This document shows, piece by piece, positions 22,692 through 35,173 of a stretch of DNA of 64,000 nt. Location of the stretch: the NCBI GenBank assembly GCA_022419385.1, contig JAJUBI010000007.1:2451768-2515767 (forward strand), given 5' to 3'. The translations under genes were made by a program, and so were the position numbers. Every line of letters begins with the position of its first letter. The first letter of the stretch is position 1. Below the pieces are notes generated by a model. It was not told where the DNA came from. It searched no databases and worked only from the letters and a program-made list of their open reading frames with translations. Source of the stretch: Paraconiothyrium sp. Pb-2020 (lineage: Eukaryota; Ascomycota; Dothideomycetes; Pleosporales; Didymosphaeriaceae).

Positions 22692-24922
22692 TCAAGCCAC
22701 AATACTCTGTTGATCGGCCCGCGGCTCCTCCACAGTCTGCTCTGGCTGTGGATCGCCACCCTTGTCCTCAGTACGTGTCTGGCCCGGCTGAAAGAGGCTC
22801 TTCAAACCATTTGCATGGTTGAATCGATCGAATAAGCTCAGCTGGTTTTGTGAAGCCAGGCGGAGACCCCTCCACGTGCTGCTAGTTATCCTCTCGTTTA
22901 GTTCGCGCGGGTCTTCCTCTGTTGGGGGTTGTTGGTCGGTCGTTTCAATCCGCGCTGTATAGTCCTTCGGACTTGGCTTGGTGAACCTGATCTCGTGAGC
23001 ATCTCGTCGCTCATCGGACGAAGGGAACTCACTGTCCGCGCTGTCTCAGCTGCGCCAGACCCTTTCCTGGCTCAGCAGTGGCCAGGAAACGCAACGCTGG
23101 CGGTACTCCTCCTGGCTTGCGATCTTTCTTGCTGGTAACTGCAGCTACCGCTCCGCCCTTCGACTCCAAATAGACCTTAGCAGGGACTTTCTGGCGCGTG
23201 AATGATTGGCAGCGGTCCATTTTCCATCTAACCCAATTCTTGTCGCGGGAAAGTACCGTGTCCACCACCCGGTAATAGAATTTGCCATCTGGACCATCCT
23301 GCAGGTAATTTGCAATCGAGTTCTTGATGCCCAACGCCCATTCGGTCTGTGCTCTGAGGTCAGCTGGAGCACGATCACTTCCCCTGTCGGTGCTGATCAA
23401 AGGAAGGCATGCAAGTCACCCTAGGTTCTTTAGGACAACGCCGGTTGTGGACTACCATCTTCTCGAACGGGTAGCTCACAAAGCAATTACTCTCAAGTCG
23501 GCGCTTGCATCAAGAAACCTGGGGTAGCTCGATCGTTGCGGGATGAATTTATAGAAACTGAGTTGGCTTACATCTTCTTCACCTAGTGTGAAGCTGTACT
23601 TCATTGACTGCTGTGCATTCTCGTAGTGCGGCTTGCTCTTCGCTGTCCCTGTCAAGGTCAGGAGAAAATCGATCAGGATCAAAGCCTGAACTAGAACGTG
23701 GCGTTGGAAGGCAACATCGCTAAGCTGCAGACAATAAGTGATAGCCCCTCAACAATGCTAAGATAGTGGTACATACCTCAAGCTTGAACAAATCGCGACT
23801 AGTGAGGTACTTTGGGTTGAAAGAATTGGCAAATTCGTCATAGTTTTCGTCCGCTGAAGTTGGAGACCCTGCTTTGCGAGCCGATTCTCCCGACTGGATG
23901 ACCTTCGGAACCTCTTTGAACTTTGCAAGTGTAGCTTCTAGCGCTCTTTGGAATTGTTTGAATTTTTCATCGTCGAACAACCGCGGAGGGTTCGAGAACG
24001 AGTATTGTAACGACCAGAAGACAGGATAAAGGGTATCGATGTCCATTGTTGATGGTTTCTTCTCCGTACGGCTGTCAGGTTCTGCTGGCTTGGTCTCTTC
24101 CGGTTTGGCTTCTTTCTCAACGTTCTCGGCCTGACTGGTAGGGGCGTCCTCCATGAGTAGGTCGCCACTTTGCTCCGCCACGATAAAATCTTCGAATGTC
24201 GTAACGTTTCCAACATGGAACTCGCCTCGTAGGTTGACGGAGCCCTTGTGGCCCAACGGGAAACTCTGGAAGAGAAAGACATATACTCGTCCGCAGAACA
24301 CAGGGTCCTCTGCACGCGATAAACGACGAAGCAGCTCATTACATGTGCGTAGGATGACCATCTCTTTGCTGCCTGTGGTTCCAGTTCCTCCCTGGCCAAT
24401 TGTTAGCAATGGTCTTGAAATCGCCTGAGGTGGGGTCATCAAGTGCGTAAGCACATTGCGACACATCCAAGCTATTGATGCATGATTGCTAATTTCACTC
24501 ACAGAAAGGATAGCCTCTCTCCGCGACTCGAGATAGTTGAACGCGAGATGACAATCGGCAATCGACAGACTGTCTAGCACCTCTTCAGCGAGTAGCAGCA
24601 CGAGCTGATTCGAACAGAGGTCTCTGTCTGCGCAACCTTGCACCACGTCCAGAAGGTTCCAAACATCGACAAAGGAAGGGTCGTGAATGCGAGTAGAGTT
24701 GAGGATCGGATATAGAATGCTTTTAGCAGCACTTTCGGCCGTGAGTTCACGCAGATCTCTGGGCTCTATAGGGTCCATGAGAGGTTCGTTATCTGTTAGA
24801 AGCGCGGGGATTTGGAGAGGCGGGTCGATGGAGGTCTCCTGTTTTGCCGCACGCGCCCGTTTTACAAGAGCATTAAGCCTGGGGCCGAAGCGATCCTCAG
24901 AAGACGTGGCAGATAGTGCCAT
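22692..24922 (-). CDS. THO complex subunit 1 (Hpr1/THOC1-type)
   Basis: A subunit of the nuclear THO/TREX complex that couples transcription elongation to mRNP assembly and export and limits R-loops. Four exons (24922-23777, 23724-23572, 23346-23033, 22986-22692) give 635 residues with exact phase. Family signatures are LRTCNELLRRLSRAEDPVF, CGRVYVFLFQSFPLG, VNLRGEFHVGNVTTFED, FWSLQYSFSNPPRLFDD, VLSRDKNWVRWK and the late TWRGLRLASQNQLSLFDRF. The third intron (22987-23032) is short. Without it the frame seems to break after KGLAQLRQRGQ; with it the reading continues FTKPSPKDYTARI. The second intron (23347-23571) is unusually long for this region and its acceptor is the least certain. The gene shares a 448-bp divergent promoter region with swi3. 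Confidence 0.9.
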
Positions 24923-25370
24923 GGCGGCGGCAACTATGTTGAAGCAAGAAAAGCTCGGTTTGTGTTGTGCAAAGTGTCCACGTAAGGGTAGGTTTTGATT
25001 ACCAGGCAGTGGCTGCTCCCGAAAGAGGAGGTATTAGCTTACATGTAGGTGCGAACAAGTAGGTTGTCTTAGTCCAAGTTGTCTGAGGCTGGTCGTCGCA
25101 AAACGATGCTCGTCGTTGTTCGCAGAGACAAGCATTTGGGGATAAAGTTGCGCTAGCGGCGCTTCTTGGTCCCAGCTTATGATTATGTCATACGCTTTGC
25201 CGACGCGTCGCGTCCCCCGCAACACGCTTAGGTAGCCTCTCACTTCACGACGCACACATGCACGATATAACTCTGCCTACAAGTACTACTTAATGAGCAA
25301 AGAATCTCCTCATAGGGACGTCTTTTGTTAAGTTGGTTGAAGCTACACGAAATTCCTCCAACGCTTCACA
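24923..25370. promoter_or_regulatory. Divergent promoter region THO1 / swi3
   Basis: 448 bp between two divergent start codons. No gene-like ORF. It must contain both promoters. A CAC-rich strand near the swi3 start and no evident TATA box are all I can see. Confidence 0.5.
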
Positions 25371-26223
25371 ATGGCCGCAGCCAGCCCACCAAACGACATT
25401 CCCGATGACGACGAGCTCGACGCCATCCTCAACGGCACCCTAAACGGTCAAGATATCTTCAATGTTAGTAACCTAGAAGCACAAACATTGTCTTCAGGAA
25501 CTCAAAAGCCAGCTGGACAAGATTCGGGTCTGGGCATCGACGAAGAGATCAAAATTGTAAAGAAGCGCCAACCTATTCCCAAGCTTGACGACATTCGGCT
25601 CCTTTCCGACACTGGCATTCCAAAACTGCGCAGAATCTCTAAAGAGCGATTGAAGTTCAAGGGGAAGGGTCACGAGGTATGGTACGGTCTGGATGGCGTT
25701 GTGAGCCACTGCTGAGTATCTGTAGTATGGCGATATAGCGCGCATGCTCAACATGTATCAGTTCTGGCTGGACGAGCTCTATCCGCGCGCCAAATTTGCG
25801 GACGGTCTTGCTATCATTGAGAAGTTGGGCCACTCAAAACGCGTTCAGATGACGAGGAAAGAGTGGATAGATGAGGGAAAGCCGAGGCATAATGCGCGAG
25901 AGGATGATGATGACGTCGAGATCATTGGTGCGGACGAGCCGGCGCAACAAAAGGACGACCCGATGGCAGGCGTACAAGGCGACGTTGCCCCGAGCGTGGA
26001 AGAGGACGCACGGCAAGATGACGCCAGCGGAAGTGAAGGTCTGTTGGCATTTCCAATAGAACAACCTGATGAGGACGAGCTGGATGCATTGCTGGCCGGC
26101 GACGTTGCACCTGTATCTACGCCCACTACGGCAGGACATGCAACTAAACCCGCGGAAGACGATCCATTTGCGGATGCGATGGAAGCCATGGCCGACATGG
26201 AGGGCATGTGGGACGATTGTTAG
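25371..26223 (+). CDS. swi3: Replication fork protection component Swi3/Csm3 (TIPIN family)
   Basis: The partner of Swi1/Tof1 in the fork protection complex, stabilising stalled replication forks and supporting the S-phase checkpoint in the nucleus. Two exons (25371-25676, 25726-26223) encode 267 residues. The Swi3 domain begins with LGIDEEIKIVKKRQPIPKLD, continues LLSDTGIPKLRRISKERLKF, and across the intron YGDIARMLNMYQFWLDELYP and FADGLAIIEKLGHSK. The C-terminus is acidic and disordered, rich in DE and DPF/DDPF motifs. A further short intron, GTTAGT to CTTCAG at about 25465-25499, is possible inside exon 1, but the frame reads through without it. Identity is strong from the domain. Confidence 0.9.
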
Positions 26224-26638
26224 GCTACTTGGGTTGCCGGAACGCTCTGTTTGGTTTTGAACAGACGGAGTGTTCTTCTAGACGGGTCAGGCAGCATGAC
26301 TGAATTAAGGCTTAGGATTAGGGGGTTATGCATAGCGAGGCGTTCGATATCCAATTTTATTCTGGGGGTTGGCAAGCTTCTCTTCAATGGCGCAGCCAAA
26401 CTATCTACTCGAGAAGACGTAGAGAAGAAGTGATACTGATATATGTAAGGCAAGCAGTTGTACTATGCGCCGGCAGGACGTAATTCACGTTCGTTTGTCG
26501 CTCGTAATGGATCCTTTTATAGTGGGGCGCACTTACCCCGCGGAGCCTTGGCAATTTGCCCTTTTGCTCGTCACCTCGTGATCTACAGCGACCCGTGGAC
26601 GCTTCTTCCAGGCGCAATTTCCAACACAACCCTAGAGT
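26224..26638. other. Intergenic region between swi3 and ski2
   Basis: About 415 bp; it should contain the swi3 terminator and ski2 promoter. Nothing else seen. Confidence 0.45.
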
Positions 26639-29600
26639 ATGGAGGGGCTAGCTGAGGAGCTCGAGCAGCTGCGTGTCAGTGCAGACAAGGTCTCTGACAC
26701 AGGCTGGATAGATTCGCTTGCGAGCGAACAACGGCCGCTAAAGCGCCAACGCAAGACGAAAGATGACATCAAGAAAGAGCTGGAAACCGATTTCCTCACA
26801 CCTTCGCGATCATTCAACATCCAATGGTTGAATCGTTTGCAGCAACGGTGGGATGCGCCAACCAACTACCGTAGCCTTTTCGAGATCGCGCCCACCCAAA
26901 CCCGCACCATCATACGGTTCACTCGTGAAGGACTTGAAGGACGTGTTACAGGCTACAAAGAAGTTACCGTACCTGCAACCTCAGCTACGGCGAAGAATTC
27001 TACCTCACTCTTGAGGAAACCTGCGAACAGGGCAGAGTTTGTACGTGGCGCGGCTGGCTTTTTCCCATTTGCACCGGGCGGGCTAGACGGTGTGGAAGCA
27101 ATTGCGGCCATAGAAGATGAAACCATGTTCCGACAGGAAGCTGTTAATGGAAAGAATCCGAAGGGCCTGGATCGAGTCATCAATTTGAGTGCTGAGGGAG
27201 GGCTTTTGGAGATTCCTCCAGGCTTCACGCGTGGACTAGACTTCCACAAGAAGCCACCTTACCATACCAAGACTGCCAAGGAAGTCGAAGACACACTTGG
27301 TGAAGAATCTACGCAGACACCAGCTGATGCAGCTCATGACGAGAAACTCGAGGATGGTCTGAAAGCGCCCAACGGCGTGCCCACGCCTGACGATGAGGCA
27401 CAAACACCCGGCGAAGAAGAAATTGATGCTCTGCTCCCTGTTGAGTTCCCAGCATTAGCTCCACATGGCCCCCTAGCAATGGCTTCTGCAAAGAAAGGTG
27501 GCAAAGAGTGGGCTCACATGGTGGATGTAAACCGCGAAATCACAAACTTCCACGAGCTGGTGCCTGAGATGGCTCGTGAATATCCTTTTGAGCTCGATAC
27601 ATTTCAGAAAGAGGCGGTCTATCATCTAGAGCATGGTGATTCGGTATTTGTCGCGGCTCATACTTCGGCTGGAAAGACTGTGGTTGCGGAGTACGCAATA
27701 GCTTTGGCTGCAAAACATATGACCAAAGCTATCTACACATCCCCGATTAAGGCTCTCAGTAATCAAAAATTCCGCGACTTCAGACTCACTTTTGACGATG
27801 TCGGCATCTTGACTGGAGACGTGCAAATTCGACCAGAGGCCAGCTGCTTAATTATGACGACCGAGATCCTGCGAAGCATGCTGTACCGAGGTGCCGATCT
27901 CATAAGAGATGTCGAATTCGTCATTTTCGACGAGGTTCACTATGTGAACGACCTGGAGCGAGGTGTTGTATGGGAAGAAGTCATCATCATGTTACCGGAA
28001 CACGTCACCCTTATTCTCCTTTCCGCTACGGTTCCCAATACACACGAATTCGCTTCTTGGGTAGGAAGAACGAAGAAGAAGAACATCTATGTCATTTCTA
28101 CGCCCAAACGCCCTGTTCCGCTCGAGCACTACTTATGGGCCGGCAAGGGTATGCATAAGATTGTAACCGCGGACAAGAAATTCGTAGAAAGCGGCTGGAA
28201 GGACGCAAACGACATTCTCTCTGGCAGAGATAAAGTAAAAGCACCACCTGCTAAAGAAAGTCAAGGCGGACGAGGAGGTGGAGGTAGGGGTGACCGAGGT
28301 AGGGGTGGCCAAAACCAACGTGGTGGTCGAGGCAGCCAACAAGGGCAGCGAGGAGGCGGTCGAGGAGGCGGACCGCCAGTTCAGCGAGGCCGTGGCAACA
28401 TCGCACGCACGGGAAGAGGCGGTGGCAGGACAACAGCCGCACAAGACCGGAATATCTGGGTCCACCTGATTCAATACTTGCGCAACAAGGATCTCCTGCC
28501 AGCCTGTATCTTCGTGTTCTCGAAGAAGCGATGCGAGGAGAATGCTGATGCTCTGTCAAATCTGGATTACTGCACCGCTACTGAAAAGAGCGCTATCCAT
28601 ATGATAGTGGAGAAGTCGCTGGCTCGGCTCAGCTCAGAGGATCGATTGTTGCCTCAAATCACTCGCCTTAGAGAGTTACTGGCTCGAGGAATTGCAGTAC
28701 ATCACGGAGGCATGCTACCGATCGTCAAAGAAATGGTCGAGATCTTGTTTGCCAGAACACTCGTTAAAGTCCTCTTCGCCACCGAAACATTTGCTATGGG
28801 TCTTAACTTACCCACAAGGACAGTCGTATTCTCTGGGTTCCGGAAACATGATGGTCGACAATTCCGTGATCTTTTACCAGGAGAATATACGCAAATGGCG
28901 GGTCGTGCTGGTAGAAGAGGTCTTGACACCGTGGGTACCGTCATCATATGCGCCCCGGGAGCAGACGAGGCACCACCTGTTGCCCGCCTCAGGCAGATGA
29001 TGCTGGGCGAGCCTACCAAATTGAGGTCCCAATTCCGTCTCACCTACAACATGATGCTCAATCTTCTTCGTGTGGAGGCACTCAAGATCGAAGAGATGAT
29101 CAAGCGAAGTTTCAGCGAAAATGCTACCCAGGCCCTGCTACCGGAACACGAGAAAAAGGTCAAGATATCCGAGGCTGATCTGGAAAAGCTAAAGCGTGAA
29201 CCTTGCAAGGTATGTGATATTGACCTTGAGGCCTGCCACCAAGCTTGCATGGACTATCAACGCTTGACAAACGAGCTTCATCTCTCTTTGCTCAACTACC
29301 CCGCTGGCAGAGCTGTGTACGCGCAGAACCGTCTCATCGTTTTTAAGAAGGTACGTACAGTGTTAGCGACACCTTTGACCCTCAATTTAACTCATATAGA
29401 ACGATATTCGAACTGTTGGCATGCTTCTTCGTGGCGTGGTGAATAGTAGAGGGGAAGAACCTACAGTCCAGGTCCTGGAGATTGCTGCGAATGAACAACG
29501 CAAGGCCGACGACTTGCTACCGTATCTGGCGCCGTTGGCGAAGTTTTTTCGGCCTTTACCGAAGAACAAAAAGGATCTCATAATGAAGCGTGCGCTCATT

Positions 29601-30672
29601 CCACTAAGCGACATCGAATGTTTTACAGCTACGCTCATTGATATCCCAGAAGGCGTAGAGAACCTCTTCAGGAAAAAGGGTATGTCATTGCTTAATATCA
29701 ACGACACAAGTGCTGAACGTTGAACAGATGCTCTCAAACTCGCGCAAGACCAGTTCATCCCTCTATGCCAATCTTGGGACTACCAAGATTGGGACGAATT
29801 CGACTACGATAGAATCAAGAAGCTCGAATTCCGAGAGATCGACATGGCTCGGAGGACGGCAGGGAGAGAAGCAACAAGCAAAAAATGCCTCGAGTGCCCC
29901 GATTTTTTGAAGCATTACTCCATGGAACACGACGAGTGGCTTATTAAAGAAAACATCGTCCAGCTGCGACAGCTGATGTCAGATCAGAACTTGCAACTTC
30001 TGCCTGACTACGAGCAGCGGATCTCAGTGCTTAAAGACCTGGGTTTCATCGACGAGGACTCCCGAGTAGAATTAAAGGGCAAAGTAGCCTGCGAGATCCA
30101 CTCCGCCGACGAGCTCGTCCTGACGGAGCTCATCCTCGAGAACGTCCTTGCAGAATACGAGCCCGAAGAAATCGTTGCGCTCCTCTCCGCCTTCGTCTTC
30201 CAAGAAAAAACCGACGTGGAACCCACACTAACCGCTAGCCTAGACCGAGGCGTCGCCAAAATCGTCGAGATCTCCGAGAAGGTAAATCATCTACAGACAC
30301 TGCACCAGGTGATCTTGTCTGCCGATGACAGCAACGACTTCGTCAGCAAGCCGCGCTTCGGTATGGTTGAGGTCGTGTACGAGTGGGCTCGCGGCATGTC
30401 GTTCAATCGCATCACAGATCTAACGGATGTCATGGAGGGCACAATTGTGCGTGTCATCACGCGGCTAGACGAAACATGTCGGGAAGTCAAGAACGCGGCG
30501 AGGATTATCGGGGATCCCACATTGTTCCAAAAGATGGGGACGTGTCAGGAGCTGATCAAACGGTAAGTCGTTCCCCGCTATCGAAGACATGTCTTCCTGG
30601 TAAAAGAAATGGAGAGTTGATGCTGACATGTGTAACAGGGACATTTGTAATTGCGCGAGCTTGTACCTGTAG
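26639..30672 (+). CDS. ski2: Ski2-type DExH RNA helicase (Ski complex)
   Basis: The cytoplasmic helicase of the Ski complex that feeds mRNA 3'-to-5' into the exosome. Four exons (26639-29350, 29400-29679, 29728-30562, 30639-30672) give 1286 residues. The Ski2 N-terminal segment is followed by DTFQKEAVYHLE, Walker A AHTSAGKT (about residues 339-346), DEVH (431-434), LLSATVPN, then FVFSKKRCEENAD, HHGGMLP, TETFAMGLNLP and QMAGRAGRRG (about 751-760). The arch and DSHCT C-terminal domain follow, with WARGMSFNRITDLTDVMEGT and the end DICNCASLYL on a 34-bp last exon. Between the two RecA domains, at about residues 541-598, sits an RG/RGG-rich linker. No indels are needed. The gene is complete and the identity secure. 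Confidence 0.95.
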
Positions 30673-31715
30673 GGTGTTCTATGCCGGTGATAGGAGCGGG
30701 CGTTTCGGGATATAAATACCGCGAGCATTGTCTTAGTTGGCGTTGTGCATGATGGAGGGTCGCTATTAAAAGCCTCTTAAGGCTGCAGGATGAGGCGGTC
30801 ATGAATGCACCGCACCGCTTGCGCATCGCTGAATGGAGGGATGTAGCATGGATATTGAACGAATGGAAAGGCCGCCGTTGTCGGAGACCGCCCAGTTTGA
30901 GATACACAGAACATGCTCCAACACAGATCGGACGTCGAGGACAAGCTGAGCGGGAAGCGAAAGCAAGTCATGCATTTGAGCATCTCTGTTGAGCTGGTAC
31001 ATGTTGTATTCACGCCTGCAGCAGCCTCATGCAAATGCCGAGATCAACACGCCTTGCATCCTTCTTACCTTGGCGGGGAACTCTATCGAGCACCCCCTGG
31101 GACGATGCGTACACCGTACTTGAACAGAACTATGGATATTTAGCTTGATGGAGATCGAGCTGAAGCAACTTACGAGCGCTGACAAGATGGACGCGCTCAT
31201 GAACAGAGGGAGGTTTGAACCCTTGCAGTTCCAGGCAATGCGGGGAAGAAATGGTCCGTCCACGATTGGACGGTTCCTGCCGACGCGGACAGGCGCATCT
31301 GCAGACCCTCTGGTTCCGGCCGAAGCAACCAAGGAGCGAAAAGAGCCTCGAAATGATACCCACAGATTATAGAGCCCACGGCCATGTGGTAGGCGGGGAG
31401 CATCGAGGTGAAGAAGGGCGCCACGTGCTTTAACCCCATTGGGCTTAGACGGATTATTGCCCACGAAAACTTACAGCCCCTCCATCTTTCCTCGCCCGTA
31501 TATCCTGAGCACACGCCAAAGGGGCCTCAAGGTTACCAGATAATAGGCCTGCTCACGGCCCTTTCCAGCTTCCCGCACAGCTCTGCGTCTCCCCGCCGCC
31601 GTCCGCAGGCGCCCCACCACGCTCAATCGTGCCTGCCTTCGCTGCGCCCTCACGTTACATCCTCGAGGTGCCCAACCACTGGCCCGCACCGCCAGATCGC
31701 ACAACGACGGCCACC
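30673..31715. other. Intergenic region between ski2 and importin gene
   Basis: About 1 kb of sequence with ORFs to 145 codons on the minus strand that lack any domain. Pyrimidine-rich sequence just before 31716 fits a fungal promoter or leader. Nothing else seen. Confidence 0.45.
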
Positions 31716-34700
31716 ATGGACGTCGCAGCGCTGCGGGAGCGTGTCAAGAACACGCTGGACGCCAATGCCGCCATCCGCCAGCAAGCCGAGCTTGACCTCA
31801 AACACGTAGGCGCCGTCGTTGCAGGACATGGTACGGCAGCTAACTGACAGCTGTAGGCCGAAGAACAGCCCGGTTTCACAGACGCGCTGCTCAACGTGCT
31901 AGAGAACGAGCAGGAGGCCGCCATCCGCCTGTCCAGTAAGGCCGCATCCCGCAACATCGCCGCCACATTGCCCCACGCGGTGCACTAACGCGTCTGCAGC
32001 TTCCATCTACCTCAAGAACCGCGTGTCCAAGGGCTGGTCTCCCGCCGAGGAGTTCAGCCAGGCTAAGCCCATCCCCGAGGACGAGAAGCAGTCGTTCAAG
32101 AGCCGCCTTGTACCCGTCCTTGTTGCCTCGCAGCCGAACGTGCGTGCCCAGCTCATTCCTACGCTCCAGAAGGTTCTCGCCTACGACTTCCCCCAGAAGT
32201 GGCCCGACTTCCTCGACATCACAATCCAGCTGCTTAATGCGGGAGACGTTGCGTCAGTATTCGCTGGCGTGCAGTGTCTGCTGGCGATATGCAAAATCTA
32301 CCGCTTTAAATCAGGCGAGAACCGCGCCGATTTCGAGAAGATCGTGGCGCTATCTTTCCCCCAGCTTCTGAACCTAGGCAACGGGTTGGCAAACGAGACA
32401 AGCTTGGAAGCAGGCGAAATATTGCGGACAGTCTTGAAGGTATACAAGCATGCGATATATGTAAGACGGCAGGATTCGCGACCATGGGACACGAAGGCTA
32501 ACGATGCTTAGTTTGATCTTCCTGCATCTTTACGCGAACAGTCCGTCATGGTGGGCTGGTGTACTCTGTTCCTCAATGTCATCAGCAAGGAGCCGCCGGA
32601 GTGCGCAATGCCCGAAGACGTCGACGAGCGCGAGATAAATCACTGGTGGAAGGCAAAGAAATGGTCATATGCCAACTTGAACCGCCTCTACGTCAGGTAT
32701 GCTCGAAACGGCCCACGTGTAAACTGCGCAATCGCTAACCCATGCCAGGTACGGTAACCCTGGAGGCTTGACCAAGAACAACGACGTAGACTACACCGAA
32801 GTTGCCAAATATTTCATCGCCAATTTTGCGCCCGAGATCCTTACAAGATACCTACAACAAGTGGAAAAGTGGGTAAAGAAAGAGACATGGTTATCGAAGG
32901 CCAGCCTGTACTACACTCTCAACTTCCTGGACGAGTGCATCAAGCCCAAGTCTATGTGGAATTTATTGAAACCGCACACGGACAACCTCATTTCACATTT
33001 GATATTCCCTGTTCTGTGCCAAACAGACGAGGATATCGAGCTTTTCGAGGACGAGCCACAGGAGTATTTGCACCGAAAACTTAATTTCTACGAAGAGGTC
33101 ACCTCGCCCGATGTTGCAGCCACGAACTTTTTGGTCACTCTTACGAAGAGTCGAAGAAAGCAAACTTTCAGTGTTCTTAACTTCATCAACGGAATTGTGA
33201 ACCAATACGAGGCGGCACCGGACAATGAGAAGAACCCACGAGAGAAGGAGGGTGCTTTGCGCATGATTGGAACACTCCCTGGTGTTCTCCTTTCAAAGAA
33301 GAGTCCGATCGCAGATCAGGTCGAGTACTTCTTCGTTCGGCATGTCTTTCCCGAATTCAGAAGCCCTCACGGATTCTTGCGGGCGCGCGCATGCGACACA
33401 CTGGAGAAGTTCGAGCAACTTGATTTCAAGGACCCTAATAACCTCATCATCATCTACCGTAATATTTTGGAGTCCATGGCGGATCCTACTCTTCCTGTTC
33501 GGGTAGCTGCCGCGCTGGCACTCCAGCCTCTCATCCGTCACGATATCATCCGGACCAACATGAAGCAAAACATCCCCCAAGTCATGCAGCAGCTTCTGAA
33601 GCTTGCAAATGAGGTCGACGTCGACGCTCTCGCTAACGTGATGGAGGACTTCGTCGAAGTCTTCGCTCCTGAGCTTACGCCGTTCGCCGTGGCACTTAGT
33701 GAGCAGCTCCGAGATACGTATCTTCGCATAGTCGGCGAATTGCTCTCCCGGAACCAGGAGAAGGGCGACGACAACGAGTTTGGGGACTTTCTTGACGAGA
33801 AGAGTATCACCGCTTTAGGTGTATTGCAGACCATCGGCACGCTCATCCTTACATTGGAAAGCACGCCTGATGTTCTTCTCCATCTGGAGACCATACTGAT
33901 GCCTGTTATCACCATCACGTTGGAGAACAAATTGTATGATCTGTATAATGAGGTGTTCGAGATCATCGATAGCTGCACTTTCGCCGCTAAGAGTATCTCA
34001 GCGACTATGTGGCAGGCATTCGAGTTGATTCACCGGACATTCAAGGCTGGCGCGGAGCTTTATCTCGAAGACATGCTGCCCGCGCTTGAAAACTTCGTCA
34101 ACTACGGCACGGCGACATTGGTGCAGAACCGGCAATATCTCGATGCCATAGTCGATATGGTCCGAACGATTTTCAAGGACGACAAGGTTGGCGGTGTCGA
34201 TCGCATCTGCGGATGCAAGTTGGCCGAGATCATCATGCTCAACATGCGCGGCCACGTTGATGACTACGTACCTGAGTTTATTTCCCTCGCCATGAATGTC
34301 TTGACGAACGACGAATTGAAAGTCAAGTCGCTTAGGATACACCTAATGGAGGTCGTCATTAACGCCATCTACTACAACCCTGTCTTGGCGCTGCATGTTC
34401 TCGAGACGAATGGCTGGACGAACAAGTTCTTTAGCTTGTGGTTTTCTACCATCGACAGCTTCACCAGGGTACATGACAAGAAGCTGTGCATTTCGGGTAT
34501 CTGCGCGCTCTTGACTTTGAAGGGCCAGGACGTACCGGTTAGTGTCCAACAAGGCTGGCCCCGTCTCCTCCAGGGCATTGTTCGCCTATTTCAGACACTA
34601 CCCGCTGCTTTGAAGAGTAAGTTGTCTCTCGCTCTATGTGACCATGTGTTGACCTTTTGCAGATCGCGAAGAAGCAAAGAAAGAGGACAACTTTGAATAT

Positions 34701-35173
34701 GCGAACTACGATGACGAGGAAGATGAGGAAGAATGGGGCGATGAGAATGAGTGGACCAACGAGCCTGAAGAGGCGGAAGATGTTAAGGACGAGAGCGCCG
34801 CCTATCTGGAGTTCCTCAACGAGGAAGCCCAAAAGTTCACATCCGTTACCGACGATGACGACGATGAGCTCGAGGAAGAGAGTCTCCTCGAGACACCACT
34901 CGACAAGGTCGAGCCTTACAGCATGTTCAAGCATGCGCTCATGAGTGAGTGCCCCGATTGCCGTCAAAATTAAGCTAACGCCAGCCAGGACTCCAACAAG
35001 AACAACCTGCCCTTTACGAAAACCTCACGAAAAACCTCAACCCCGAAGAACAGCAAGTTGTCCAAGGTGCCGTCCACCAAGCCGACGTCATCGCCCAAGC
35101 CGCATCCCAGGCCGCGGCAGCCGCGGCAGCTGGAGGTCAACCCAACGGCGGTGCGCCAGTCGCGGGACAATAG
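31716..35173 (+). CDS. Importin beta-family karyopherin, importin-7/8 type (Nmd5/Sxm1-like)
   Basis: A HEAT-repeat nuclear import receptor that binds RanGTP and carries proteins such as ribosomal proteins and kinases through the pore. Seven exons with introns at 31806-31856, 31936-31999, 32461-32511, 32697-32748, 34617-34662 and 34945-34988 give 1049 residues in exact frame. The importin-beta N-terminal domain reads QAELDLKHAEEQPGF, then TSIYLKNRVSKGW. Importin-7-type motifs are WPDFLDITIQLL, DQVEYFFVRHVFPEF and GFLRARACDTLEKF. A strongly acidic stretch (about 34690-34900) precedes a conserved LDKVEPYSMFKHALM. The C-terminus is Ala/Gln/Gly-rich. Among yeast relatives it resembles Nmd5 (Kap119) and Sxm1 (Kap108); I cannot choose between them with certainty. 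Confidence 0.9.

Noticed and set aside
23029..23060. Apparent frameshift/early stop in THO1 after RQRGQ
   Set aside because: A 46-bp GTGAGT...ATCAG intron (22987-23032) restores the conserved C-terminal reading with exact phase.
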